A stretch of DNA of 64,000 bases from positions 5,445,501 through 5,509,500 of the forward strand of contig NZ_CP113949.1 of the NCBI RefSeq assembly GCF_026810445.1. The letters run 5' to 3'. This document shows positions 38,134 through 46,022 of this stretch, in pieces; the first letter of the stretch is position 1; every line of letters starts with the position of its first letter. The DNA is from Pseudomonas sp. BSw22131 (GTDB lineage: Bacteria > Pseudomonadota > Gammaproteobacteria > Pseudomonadales > Pseudomonadaceae). Made by a program: the position numbers and the translations under genes. The notes beneath the pieces are model-generated. The model had not been told where the DNA came from. It did not search any database and saw only the letters and a list, made by a program, of their open reading frames with translations.

Positions 38134-39588
38134 TTAGCTCGGTCGATAAACGCGCACATTGGCATGCCCCTCACTGAGCAAATGGTGAGCATGCAGGCGA
38201 CTCATGACGCCTTTGTCGCAATACAGCAGGTACTGGCGCGTGTAATCCAGTTCCTTGAAACGGCCGTTCAATGCATAGAACGGCAGCGTTTGTACTTCAA
38301 TGCCAGGCAATGCCAGCGGCTGATCGTCCTGTGCATCCGGATGACGGATGTCGATGACGACCTGCCCGGCCAGCGCCAGACTGACTTCTTCTATGTCGAC
38401 GCCCTGGCCCAATTCTTCGATCACACGATCAACGGGGACCATCTTCGCGTTCTCGAGCGCACGCTCCAGAATCGCCATATCAAACTGTTGTTCTTCGTAC
38501 TCGATGCGATTGCGCTTTGCAGCGGTCTTGGGATTGACCGAAATCACCCCGCAGTACTCAGGCATGTGCCGGGCGAAATTTCCGGTACCTATCTGATCTG
38601 CCTGATCAATGATGTCCTGCTTATGGGTGGCGATCAGCGGGCGTAACACCAGCTTCTCCGTCACCTGATCGATCACCGACAAATTTGGCAGCGTCTGGCT
38701 CGACACCTGGGAGATGGCTTCACCTGTCACCAGTGCGTCGATTTCCAGACGATCAGCGATCGTGGTCGCAGCGCGCAACATCATACGCTTCAATACTACG
38801 CCCATATGACTGTTATCGACTTTTCCGAGAATTTCTCCCAGAACTTCCTCGAACGGTACGCTGACGAACAGCACCCGTTGCGAGCTGCCGTACTTCTTCC
38901 AGAGAAAATGCGCGACTTCCATAACGCCCAGCTCGTGGGCCCTTCCGCCCAGATTGAAGAAGCAGAAGTGGCTCATCATACCGCGGCGCATGATCTGGTA
39001 GGCCGCAACGGTCGAATCGAACCCGCCGGACATCAAAACCAACGTCTGCTCCAGCGAACCCAGCGGGTAGCCACCCAGGCCAGTGTGCTGACTGTGGATC
39101 ACGGACAACCGTTGGTCGCGAATTTCCATCCGCACTTCGATTTCGGGCGACTTGAGGGAAATACCGGCCGCGCCGCACTCTTCGCGCAGTCTGCTGCCGA
39201 CATATTTCTCGACGTCCATGGAGCTGAAATCGTGATGACCGGCACGCTTGCAGCGAACCGAAAATATCTTGCCCTGGACGGCATCGCCGAAGTGCAGCTT
39301 GCACTTATCGTAAATGTCTTCCAAGTCACCCAGCGGGTATTGATCGACCTGCAGGAAATACGTGATGCCTGGCATGCAGCTCAGGCGCTCGGTCATGTCT
39401 TGCAGGGCTTTGGGATCAGTGACCCTGGTTTCGACGTCAAGGTTGTCCCACACACCATCCACCACCAGCGCCGGGTCCAGATCACGGAGCACGGTACGGA
39501 TGTTTTTGGCCAACTGCTTGATGAAGCGCTTACGCACAGGCCGGCTTTTGATAGTGATCTCGGGGAAAACTTTAACGATTAGTTTCAT
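38134..39588 (-). CDS. thiI: tRNA 4-thiouridine synthase with C-terminal rhodanese domain
   Basis: ThiI adenylates U8 of tRNA and transfers persulfide sulfur to make 4-thiouridine; in enterics it also feeds thiazole synthesis. The start at 39588 gives 484 residues. There is an N-terminal ferredoxin-like/THUMP region (about 1-165), a PP-loop [11 protein letters not shown], Cys in [10 protein letters not shown], and a rhodanese extension with catalytic Cys457 ([10 protein letters not shown]). The rhodanese domain fits a role in supplying sulfur to the ThiS/ThiG pathway encoded at the start of this window. Confidence 0.95.
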   Translation of the reverse strand: MKLIVKVFPEITIKSRPVRKRFIKQLAKNIRTVLRDLDPALVVDGVWDNLDVETRVTDPKALQDMTERLSCMPGITYFLQVDQYPLGDLEDIYDKCKLHFGDAVQGKIFSVRCKRAGHHDFSSMDVEKYVGSRLREECGAAGISLKSPEIEVRMEIRDQRLSVIHSQHTGLGGYPLGSLEQTLVLMSGGFDSTVAAYQIMRRGMMSHFCFFNLGGRAHELGVMEVAHFLWKKYGSSQRVLFVSVPFEEVLGEILGKVDNSHMGVVLKRMMLRAATTIADRLEIDALVTGEAISQVSSQTLPNLSVIDQVTEKLVLRPLIATHKQDIIDQADQIGTGNFARHMPEYCGVISVNPKTAAKRNRIEYEEQQFDMAILERALENAKMVPVDRVIEELGQGVDIEEVSLALAGQVVIDIRHPDAQDDQPLALPGIEVQTLPFYALNGRFKELDYTRQYLLYCDKGVMSRLHAHHLLSEGHANVRVYRPS

Positions 39589-39716
39589 GAAAACAGCGCG
39601 CAGGGTGCCGGTCGAAAAATAGGGGGCAGAATTATAGCGGAAATTGCTCAAGGTTTAACCAGCTATCGTGCAGTCAATCATCAGCGCACCAAAACAACAC
39701 CCTGCACAATTATCGA

Positions 39717-39731
39717 GCACCAAAAAGGTGC
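39717..39731 (+). promoter_or_regulatory. NtrC-binding-like site upstream of glnA
   Basis: GCACC-AAAAA-GGTGC is a perfect inverted repeat matching the NtrC enhancer pattern (GCACC N5 GGTGC). It lies 73 bp upstream of the -24/-12 promoter, a typical enhancer distance. Confidence 0.8.
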
Positions 39732-39804
39732 AATGAATTTTCATAAATGCATCTTTTAACGCGCTTAATCTCGGTGTTGAGGCGGAAAACCCAACATAGG
39801 GCAC

Positions 39805-39820
39805 TGGCATGCAAATTGCT
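39805..39820 (+). promoter_or_regulatory. Sigma-54 promoter of glnA
   Basis: TGGCATGCAAATTGCT fits the -24/-12 consensus TGGCAC-N5-TTGCT with one mismatch. It lies 99 bp before the glnA start codon. With the NtrC-like site upstream it indicates nitrogen-limitation control by the NtrB/NtrC pair encoded 6 kb downstream. Confidence 0.85.
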
Positions 39821-39919
39821 CCCTTGTGAGGCAGGTTGCCTTGGCCGACTATCGCGCCCGGCGTCACCCAAATTGAAGGGCACACAACTACCAAGCCCTA
39901 ATCCACCCCGGAGGACAAC

Positions 39920-41326
39920 ATGTCGAAGTCGGTTCAACTCATCAAAGATCATGACGTTAAGTGGATTGATCTGCGCTTCACGGACACCAAAGGCACTCAG
40001 CACCACGTGACCATGCCAGCTCGCGATGCGCTGGAAGACGACTTCTTTGAAGTCGGCAAAATGTTCGACGGTTCCTCCATCTCTGGCTGGAAAGGCATCG
40101 AAGCCTCCGACATGATTCTGCTGCCAGACGACGAAACTGCCGTCCTGGATCCGTTCACCGAAGAGCCAACGCTGATTCTGGTGTGCGACATCATCGAACC
40201 TTCGACCATGCAAGGTTACGATCGCGACCCACGCGCCATCGCCCACCGCGCTGAGGAATACCTGAAGTCGACCGGTATCGGTGACACTGTATTCGCCGGC
40301 CCGGAACCAGAATTCTTCATCTTCGACGAAGTTAAATTCAAATCCGACATTTCCGGCTCCATGTTCAAAATCTACTCCGAACAAGGCTCCTGGATGTCCG
40401 ACGCCGACATCGAAGGCGGTAACAAGGGCCACCGTCCAGGTATCAAAGGCGGTTACTTCCCGGTTCCTCCGTTCGACCACGACCACGAAATCCGCACCGC
40501 AATGTGCAACGCCCTTGAAGAAATGGGCCAGATCGTCGAAGTTCACCACCACGAAGTGGCAACCGCTGGCCAGAACGAAATCGGCGTGAAATTCAACACG
40601 CTGGTCAAGAAGGCTGACGAAGTTCAGACGCTCAAGTATGTCGTACACAACGTTGCTGACGCTTACGGCCGCACCGCGACCTTCATGCCGAAGCCTCTGT
40701 ACGGCGATAACGGTTCGGGCATGCACGTTCATATGTCCATCTCCAAAGATGGCAAGAACACCTTCGCTGGCGAAGGTTATGCCGGTCTGTCGGACACCGC
40801 CCTCTACTTCATCGGCGGCATCATCAAGCACGGTAAGGCCCTCAACGGTTTCACCAACCCGGCGACCAACTCGTACAAGCGTCTGGTTCCAGGCTTCGAA
40901 GCTCCAGTGATGCTGGCCTACTCGGCACGTAACCGCTCCGCCTCGATCCGTATTCCTTACGTCAACAGCCCTAAAGGCCGTCGTATCGAAGCGCGCTTCC
41001 CGGACCCGGCTGCCAACCCATACCTGGCGTTCGCTGCACTGTTGATGGCTGGCCTGGACGGCATCCAGAACAAGATCCACCCTGGCGACGCAGCTGACAA
41101 AAACCTGTATGACCTGCCACCTGAAGAGGCTGCAGAGATCCCACAAGTGTGCGGCAGCCTGAAAGAAGCCCTGGAAGAACTGGACAAAGGTCGTGCGTTC
41201 CTGACCAAAGGCGGCGTTTTCAGCGACGACTTCATCGATGCTTACATCGCTCTGAAAAGCGAAGAAGAAATCAAAGTACGTACCTTCGTACACCCACTGG
41301 AATACGAGCTGTACTACAGCTGCTAA
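39920..41326 (+). CDS. glnA: Glutamine synthetase type I
   Basis: GlnA makes glutamine from glutamate, ammonia and ATP and is the entry point of ammonia assimilation. The 468-residue protein is full length. Metal- and ATP-binding segments include [29 protein letters not shown] and NGSGMHVH, and the adenylylation tyrosine is Tyr397 in [10 protein letters not shown]. The ATG follows GGAGGACAAC. A sigma-54 promoter and NtrC-like site lie upstream and an intrinsic terminator downstream. Confidence 0.98.
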   Translation: MSKSVQLIKDHDVKWIDLRFTDTKGTQHHVTMPARDALEDDFFEVGKMFDGSSISGWKGIEASDMILLPDDETAVLDPFTEEPTLILVCDIIEPSTMQGYDRDPRAIAHRAEEYLKSTGIGDTVFAGPEPEFFIFDEVKFKSDISGSMFKIYSEQGSWMSDADIEGGNKGHRPGIKGGYFPVPPFDHDHEIRTAMCNALEEMGQIVEVHHHEVATAGQNEIGVKFNTLVKKADEVQTLKYVVHNVADAYGRTATFMPKPLYGDNGSGMHVHMSISKDGKNTFAGEGYAGLSDTALYFIGGIIKHGKALNGFTNPATNSYKRLVPGFEAPVMLAYSARNRSASIRIPYVNSPKGRRIEARFPDPAANPYLAFAALLMAGLDGIQNKIHPGDAADKNLYDLPPEEAAEIPQVCGSLKEALEELDKGRAFLTKGGVFSDDFIDAYIALKSEEEIKVRTFVHPLEYELYYSC

Positions 41327-41356
41327 TCCAGTCGCGTCTGCGAAAGCCGCGTGAAC

Positions 41357-41385
41357 AAGAGGCCTCCTTCGGGAGGCCTTTTTTG
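41357..41385 (+). terminator. Rho-independent terminator of glnA
   Basis: AGGCCTCC-TTCG-GGAGGCCT is an 8-bp stem with a stable UUCG tetraloop followed by six T residues, 30 bp past the stop codon. Confidence 0.93.
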
Positions 41386-41448
41386 TGCTAGATGATTGCG
41401 GATGGAGCGATTTCTCGCTCTATAGAAACTCCCAGAGTCCTCTAGTTC

Positions 41449-41826
41449 TCAGTCGTAGGTAGCGCAATGAAACAACCGGTCATTATCGGTCCCCCGCCCT
41501 AGACTTCTATCAATATCCCTGTCAGCGCCCAGATAGATGTTAACGATTGGCCACTTCGGCTTCACATTGATACACCTATAGCCTCCAGGCACATTCCAAT
41601 CGATTTGCATAAAGTAATTTTCATCTGGAAAAATCCGACCAATGCCACCAATGGTTTCGCCTGGAAATATGTCGCCGCTGTATTTTTCATATGGCGTAAT
41701 TATAAGAACATGAAGCCTTCCGTTAGCATTTTCTGGATAGTGCAATCTCACTCGTGGCGTGGCGATGTACCAGAAAAATACAGGGGGAAGAATAAGAAAC
41801 AGGAACCACCACTTTACATGTTTCAT
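41449..41826 (-). CDS. Candidate immunity protein for the toxin-44 effector (membrane anchored, unknown family)
   Basis: A 125-residue protein I do not recognise. Residues 6-22 (WWFLFLILPPVFFWYIA) form one N-terminal membrane segment, and the rest is a small soluble domain with two cysteines (YRCINV and FHCATYD). It starts 2 bp after the end of the toxin-44 reading frame on the same strand. A small gene directly 3' of a polymorphic toxin is the standard position for its cognate immunity gene. The role is inferred from position only. The gene is visibly richer in A and T than its neighbours. Confidence 0.6.
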   Translation of the reverse strand: MKHVKWWFLFLILPPVFFWYIATPRVRLHYPENANGRLHVLIITPYEKYSGDIFPGETIGGIGRIFPDENYFMQIDWNVPGGYRCINVKPKWPIVNIYLGADRDIDRSLGRGTDNDRLFHCATYD

Positions 41827-41828
41827 TA

Positions 41829-42536
41829 TTATTTCCTAAAACACTCGTGCAGTCGTGCCCCATCGCTACCCCAATCTACTGGATCTATCGACAGCACCTC
41901 ATTCATGATCAGTATCGAGTCAACAAAACTTTCTTTATATACTTCGTACAACTTGATTCCAATCATGATTGACTGCCTATCAGCCACATCATCCCACGCT
42001 CTCAGTCCCTCAACATTAGCGGACCTATGAGGCCCCGGGCGATTTTCCCACTCTGCAACTTTTCTTACCAAATCAGAGCCAATCTGTTCGAGGCCTGCTC
42101 CATCTAGCAGAATGCTTTCAGAAAACCCTGCTGCAACACCAATATATCCATAATGAATATTCGACCAAATATCATGGAAATAGTTATATCTCCCGTGCTT
42201 ATGCCAAGCGATACCGTTATATCTTTTCAGCAACTTCGGCTTATGATCCCAAGGCCGATTCTGCCCCACCCGCTCAGTCCACAACGCAAACGCCTCAGCT
42301 TTTTTCGCTAACTCAATGGCATTGAAGTTAGGCACATGCCCCATCGTCAGATAAAACGGCTGTTCAAAGTATTTTTTGGTCTCTTCTACCGCGTCATAAC
42401 CGTTCAACTCCCTCATCTTCAAAACCGAAGGATGGTGAATATTGCGATTCATCTCATCGGCAATGTAACCGGCAAGTTCATTCATGTGATCAGGATGAGG
42501 ACAGGTTGCCGTCACGAGCACCGGTGCGATCGGCAA
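41829..42536 (-). pseudogene. Polymorphic toxin type 44 domain, 3' part of a frame-disrupted PAAR effector
   Basis: This frame encodes about 235 residues. The C-terminal half reads GRYNYFHDIWSNIHYGYIGV, then AAGFSESILLDGAG, and later WDDVADRQSIMIGIKLYEVY. These are the hallmarks I know from polymorphic toxin type 44 (Pfam toxin_44) domains at the ends of secreted effectors. The frame has no credible start of its own: the first TTG (42536) lacks a ribosome site and the frame stays open further upstream. It continues the PAAR frame at 42512-42934 if one 8-bp unit of the tandem repeat at 42544-42565 is removed. As sequenced, the toxin should not be made except after slippage. Confidence 0.8.
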
Positions 42537-42934
42537 GGCCGGAGGTTGCTGGGTTGCTGGGTTGCAAACAGCGACGTCGTCGACGCCGAGGATGATGACC
42601 TGAAAAGCACTTGCGACTTACGAGCGGTAGCATCTCTCGATGAAAGCAACGGGTGCGTAGCGCTTTCATAGGTGGCGCTATCTATCGAGTGCAGCAGTCT
42701 GGACTTGCATGGACACCCACTGAAACTGTCGAGCGTGCCGGCCACTCGCCGTCCGTGATAGATAAAGTGATCAAGACCGCCAGTAACTTTGTAGATGTTG
42801 CCGTCCTTGCCGCAGCTCACGGGGTCATCTTCGCAAATGCGCTCGTGTCCGTTGAACGTAAAGCTAGGTGAACCCGCCAGAATTTCTCCGCCGCACGAAG
42901 TTCTGTCACCCCGTACAAGAAAATGCCCTTTCAT
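42512..42934 (-). pseudogene. PAAR domain protein, 5' part of a frame-disrupted type VI effector
   Basis: As sequenced this gives 140 residues. The ATG at 42934 follows AAGGAT. Residues 1-80 are a PAAR domain of the Pseudomonas type: MKGHFLVRGDRTSCGGEIL, then HERICEDDPVSCGKDG, GRRVAGTLDSFSGCPCKSRL. PAAR proteins sharpen the tip of type VI secretion spikes and carry C-terminal toxins. After a Ser/Thr-rich linker the frame meets the 8-bp repeat and shifts into 13 out-of-frame residues ending RPCRSHRCS. Deleting one repeat unit joins it to the toxin frame, giving 365 residues in all (41829-42934). No other type VI genes lie in the window. Confidence 0.82.
42544..42565. repeat. 8-bp-period tandem repeat at the PAAR/toxin junction
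   Basis: GGTTGCTG is present 2.75 times in a row (22 bp). Because 8 is not a multiple of three, gain or loss of one unit changes the reading frame. With one unit fewer, the PAAR and toxin frames become continuous. Confidence 0.92.
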
Positions 42935-43393
42935 TTTTATTTCTATCCTTTGGTGGGCTATACGTCCTTCCAACCTGGAGGCGCTGGCCTGAGAGCGCCA
43001 GCTCGCCTCAGCAGATCTCCCGTCACCGGTGTGCATCGCAAACCGGAATGCAGCCAAGTCCGGTTGATTGTCATCCTTAATGAACAGTTAACGTGTCCTG
43101 CTATCCGACCAACCACGTCAGATTAAGCTGATACGGAACGAGGGCTTTTCTGTCAGATGCAGTTAGCATCAAAGCAGGCAAATGGACGCCAAGTTAGTGG
43201 ATAGCGACTAACTGACCTATAGGACGAATCCGATTCTGTATGTGATTGAATAGACGTCTTGCGGGAGGTCTTTTCTATTACTGGGCGCCCATTGTTCGGC
43301 CGTTCTAAAGCTATAAATATGCACCGCAGATGGGAACGACGCTTCCGGCAACCTTGGTGTTTCTGCTCTTCAACAAGCACAAGGATTTCGTTC
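42935..43393. other. Intergenic region between PAAR effector and cupin gene
   Basis: These 459 bases lie between divergent gene starts and hold no convincing gene. One small inverted repeat, AGTTAGT (43192-43198) and ACTAACT (43207-43213), could be a regulatory site, but nothing ties it to a regulator. Confidence 0.5.
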
Positions 43394-43844
43394 ATGTTCA
43401 ACATCGCCCCCGCTTGCCTGCTGCTGGCGATGATCGCCTTTGGCGGATGCGCCACCGCTAAACCGTCCAGCTCTGCGTCGGTCTCAACGGTCCAGTCCAC
43501 TGTTCTGCTTAAAAGCTCGAACTCGTGGGATGGAACAGCCTATGACGCCTACCCTGTCGGCAAGCCTGAGCTGACCGTTCTCAACATCAAGATTCCCGCC
43601 AACACCGCCCCCAAATGGCACGAGCACCCGATGCCCAATGCCCAATGCGGCGTATGTCGTGTCCGGCAATCTCACGATGGAAACCCGCGAAGGCGGCGAG
43701 TCGATTCTGCTCAAGCCAGGTGATGTGCTGCCTGAAATGGTCAACAGGCAGCATCGCGGCCTGACGGTGGACACCGCAGTGGAGCTCGTCGTTTTTTTAC
43801 GCGGGGACCCCGGGAATGCCACTATCTACCAGCCAAAGTGTTAA
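43394..43844 (+). pseudogene. Cupin-domain lipoprotein, frame broken by a 7-bp tandem duplication
   Basis: The ATG at 43394 (AAGGA 8 bp upstream) begins a lipoprotein signal peptide, MFNIAPACLLLAMIAFGGCA, with lipobox FGGC. A cupin-like domain follows (IPANTAPKWHEHPMPNA). At 43631-43648 the heptamer ATGCCCA is duplicated. After it the protein continues in another frame as AAYVVSGNLTMETREGGESI, then LLKPGDVLPEM and DTAVELVVFL, the expected second half of the cupin barrel. Removing one heptamer gives a continuous 147-residue protein. Metal-binding His residues (WHEHPM) are present. Function is unknown. Confidence 0.82.
43631..43648. repeat. 7-bp tandem duplication inside the cupin gene
   Basis: ATGCCCA-ATGCCCA-ATGC: 18 bp of period 7. 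One copy fits the cupin reading frame; the second shifts it. Confidence 0.92.
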
Positions 43845-43879
43845 ACAGTGATCGCTCGGTCATACGTGAGGACATGACA

Positions 43880-44446
43880 ATGCTTAAACAGCTCCAACTC
43901 GCGGCATTAGCCTGCGGCCTGTTATCGACCGGCCTTCACGCGGCGCCTGCTCAGCAGCCTCCTGTGCAACTTCAGCCGCTTATCGCGGCCATGGAGCAAA
44001 GGCTGGAAATCGCCAATGACGTGGCGCGTAGCAAATGGCACAGCGGCAAGCCGGTGCAGGACAGTGAGCGCGAGCGCCAGGTGATCCAGAACGCCGAATC
44101 ACGGGCAGGCGAATTCAAGCTGGCCGACGACGACGTACGCTATTTCATGGCGGCCCAGATGGAAGCCAACAAGATGGTGCAATACGCGCGCCTCGAACAA
44201 TGGCGCGACACCGGTCACTCCCCTGAGAAGCCAGACGTCAACCTGACCGATGGCATCCGCGGTCGGCTGGATACGCTGCTGCCGGTGTTGATGCAAAGTT
44301 ACTCGGCGTTTCAGCCTTACCGCAACGATGCCAAATGCCCAGGGTGGGTGCAGTCGGAAATCCAGCGACAGGCAAGTGATCCGGTCATCGTGACCGCCCT
44401 GCAACGGGCGGCAGGCGACCTCTGTCGGACCACGGCAAGCCAGTGA
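43880..44446 (+). CDS. Secreted chorismate mutase (AroQ-gamma type)
   Basis: A 188-residue exported protein. The start at 43880 is chosen because GAGG lies 8 bp upstream; an ATG six bases earlier is too close to it. Residues 1-24 form a signal peptide ending LHAAPA. The all-helical AroQ-like core has IAAMEQRLEIANDVARSKWH, then RERQVIQNAESRAGEF and MEANKMVQYARLEQWR, where conserved Arg, Lys and Gln residues bind chorismate. Two cysteines in the C-terminal part may form a disulfide. Periplasmic chorismate mutases convert chorismate to prephenate outside the normal shikimate compartment; their role in pseudomonads is unclear. Confidence 0.83.
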   Translation: MLKQLQLAALACGLLSTGLHAAPAQQPPVQLQPLIAAMEQRLEIANDVARSKWHSGKPVQDSERERQVIQNAESRAGEFKLADDDVRYFMAAQMEANKMVQYARLEQWRDTGHSPEKPDVNLTDGIRGRLDTLLPVLMQSYSAFQPYRNDAKCPGWVQSEIQRQASDPVIVTALQRAAGDLCRTTASQ

Positions 44447-44573
44447 GCAGGCGCGCAGATGCGCTTCTCAACTGACACCGTCGATCAGTATTCCTCTATG
44501 CTGACCCTGTGCCGCGCCATGCATTGAGCGCGGCACCATTGTTGGTTGTCCTGATCGCTGCACTGGAGTGTTC

Positions 44574-45098
44574 ATGCGTCAATGTCTCGCCCTTCTGTTG
44601 CTGGTGTTCGCACTGCCCGCTGCCGCGCAGATCTACAAATACACCGACGCCAACGGCAACACGGCGTACAGCAATCAACCGCCTGATGGCACCAAAGCCC
44701 AAAAGGTAGAATTGCCGCCCTTGAACAGGGTCGACACGGTCGCTCCTGCGCCACCACCGCCCGCGCAACGACCTCCAGGGCTGCCAAAGCAAAATACAGT
44801 CGCTTACCAGACGCTACAATTGACCGACCTGCCAGACGCCGAAGCACTGCGCGCCAACAACGGCACCTTCACTGTGGGAGTGAGGATTGAACCGCGCCTG
44901 CAGCCCGGCCATTTGCTGCAACTGCTTCTGGACGGTGTGCCGTACGGGCAACCTGCAAACGTCCCGCGCCTGCAACTGACAGAGCTTGACCGGGGGGAAC
45001 ACAGCCTGGCCGTTCAGGTACTGCAAAACCAACAATCCATCAAGCAAAGCCAGACCGTCACCTTCACGGTGCAGCGAGTTCATGTTGGCCAGCCCTGA
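44574..45098 (+). CDS. DUF4124 domain exported protein (first of two)
   Basis: A 174-residue protein from the ATG at 44574 with signal peptide MRQCLALLLLVFALPAAAQ. A DUF4124 motif follows directly (IYKYTDANGNTAYSNQPPDG), then a proline-rich linker and a beta-rich C-terminal domain (LLLDGVPYGQP, LDRGEHSLAVQVLQ). It acts in the periplasm; the function is unknown. The next gene is a paralogue overlapping it by 17 bp, and both sit between glnA and ntrB as in other pseudomonads. Confidence 0.83.
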   Translation: MRQCLALLLLVFALPAAAQIYKYTDANGNTAYSNQPPDGTKAQKVELPPLNRVDTVAPAPPPPAQRPPGLPKQNTVAYQTLQLTDLPDAEALRANNGTFTVGVRIEPRLQPGHLLQLLLDGVPYGQPANVPRLQLTELDRGEHSLAVQVLQNQQSIKQSQTVTFTVQRVHVGQP

Positions 45099-45714
45099 GT
45101 CCTTGATCGCGCGTATCGCGCTCCTGTGCCTGTTGATGTTCGCGGCGGGCGCGGCTACGGCCGACGTTTATACGTACATCGACGCCGAGGGCAATCGCGT
45201 TTTCACCGACCAGCCCAGGCGCAACGCCAAGAAGGTCGAGATCGCGCCCAGCAACAACATGGCTGTGCCAGCAAAAAAAGCTCCTCCCAAAATATCCAGC
45301 GAAGCCCCGCTGCTCACCTATCAACTGCTGCGCATCCTGGCGCCGGAGCCTGATGCTGCGATTCGGGACATGCAAGGCAACATGACGGTCACGGTGACCA
45401 ACGATCCCGCCTTGCACGCGGGCCACCGCTATCGCCTGCTGCTGGACGGCAAACCCTATGGCGTAATAGGCCGCAGCCCGGTTTTCCCGCTGACGAACAT
45501 CGATCGTGGCACCCATCAACTCTCGATCGAGATCGTCGATTCACATGATCGAGTGGCAGAGCGCACCCCAAACCAGCCCTTCAACATGTTCCGCACCTCG
45601 CTTGCCCAGAAGAGACAGGCGAAACCGTGCGAAAAAGAAGACTACGGCGTGCGTCCGGAATGCCCGCTAAAAGATAAGCCCGAAGAAAAAAGCAGCATTT
45701 TCCCATTCTTCTGA
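45082..45714 (+). CDS. DUF4124 domain exported protein (second of two)
   Basis: A 210-residue protein starting at 45082 inside the preceding gene. The signal peptide runs to about residue 27 (LLMFAAGAATADV), then DUF4124 (VYTYIDAEGNRVFTDQPRRN) and a C-terminal domain with RLLLDGKPYGVIG and NIDRGTHQLSIEIVD. These blocks match the upstream paralogue position by position, so the pair arose by duplication. The tail is Lys/Glu-rich with two cysteines. Function is unknown; proximity to ntrBC is conserved but unexplained. Confidence 0.82.
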   Translation: MLASPESLIARIALLCLLMFAAGAATADVYTYIDAEGNRVFTDQPRRNAKKVEIAPSNNMAVPAKKAPPKISSEAPLLTYQLLRILAPEPDAAIRDMQGNMTVTVTNDPALHAGHRYRLLLDGKPYGVIGRSPVFPLTNIDRGTHQLSIEIVDSHDRVAERTPNQPFNMFRTSLAQKRQAKPCEKEDYGVRPECPLKDKPEEKSSIFPFF

Positions 45715-46022
45715 AGCGCTCAGCCTAAGATGGTGCGCACCATCGTGGCGCACTACCTGAACAGCTCAGCACACGCACAGCCCATTTTGGTTCACACGAC
45801 GCGCAGTTTTAAGGTGCGCAGACATGCACTGTCCAAAAAAAGCTCGAATCAACTCTATTCACGCTTCTTTTCGGAGCCTTGGTTTGGTTTTTGCATTTTC
45901 TTACGAATAAGTAAGGCGTAAGCAATCTATCAGCGGCATTTCAGCGCTGGCGAAGACCACCCAGCGCCTGCTACCTCGGGCCCGCCCCAAGTGCAATGTG
46001 CCAAATGAGGTCAACGGAATTC
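45715..46022. other. ntrB upstream region
   Basis: These 308 bases hold no clear gene. GCACC-ATCGT-GGCGC (45737-45751) resembles an NtrC site with one mismatch and overlaps a 16-bp palindrome GATGGTGCGCACCATC (45729-45744). TGGTTTGGTTTTTGCA (45880-45895) has sigma-54 spacing (TGG, then TTGCA) but a poor -24 element. Together they hint at autoregulated ntrBC expression; this is weak evidence. Confidence 0.4.

Noticed and set aside
39710..41293. A 527-codon open frame antisense to glnA
   Set aside because: It mirrors the glnA codon structure, has no ribosome site or domain, and would cover the glnA promoter region.
41829..42536. The toxin-44 frame as an independent gene starting at a TTG
   Set aside because: No ribosome site precedes the TTG and the frame stays open further upstream; the PAAR-fusion explanation fits to the base.
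40957..42536. Genomic island with integrase or att sites around the PAAR locus
   Set aside because: No integrase, transposase, tRNA or direct-repeat borders were found between glnA and ntrB; only the base composition is suggestive.
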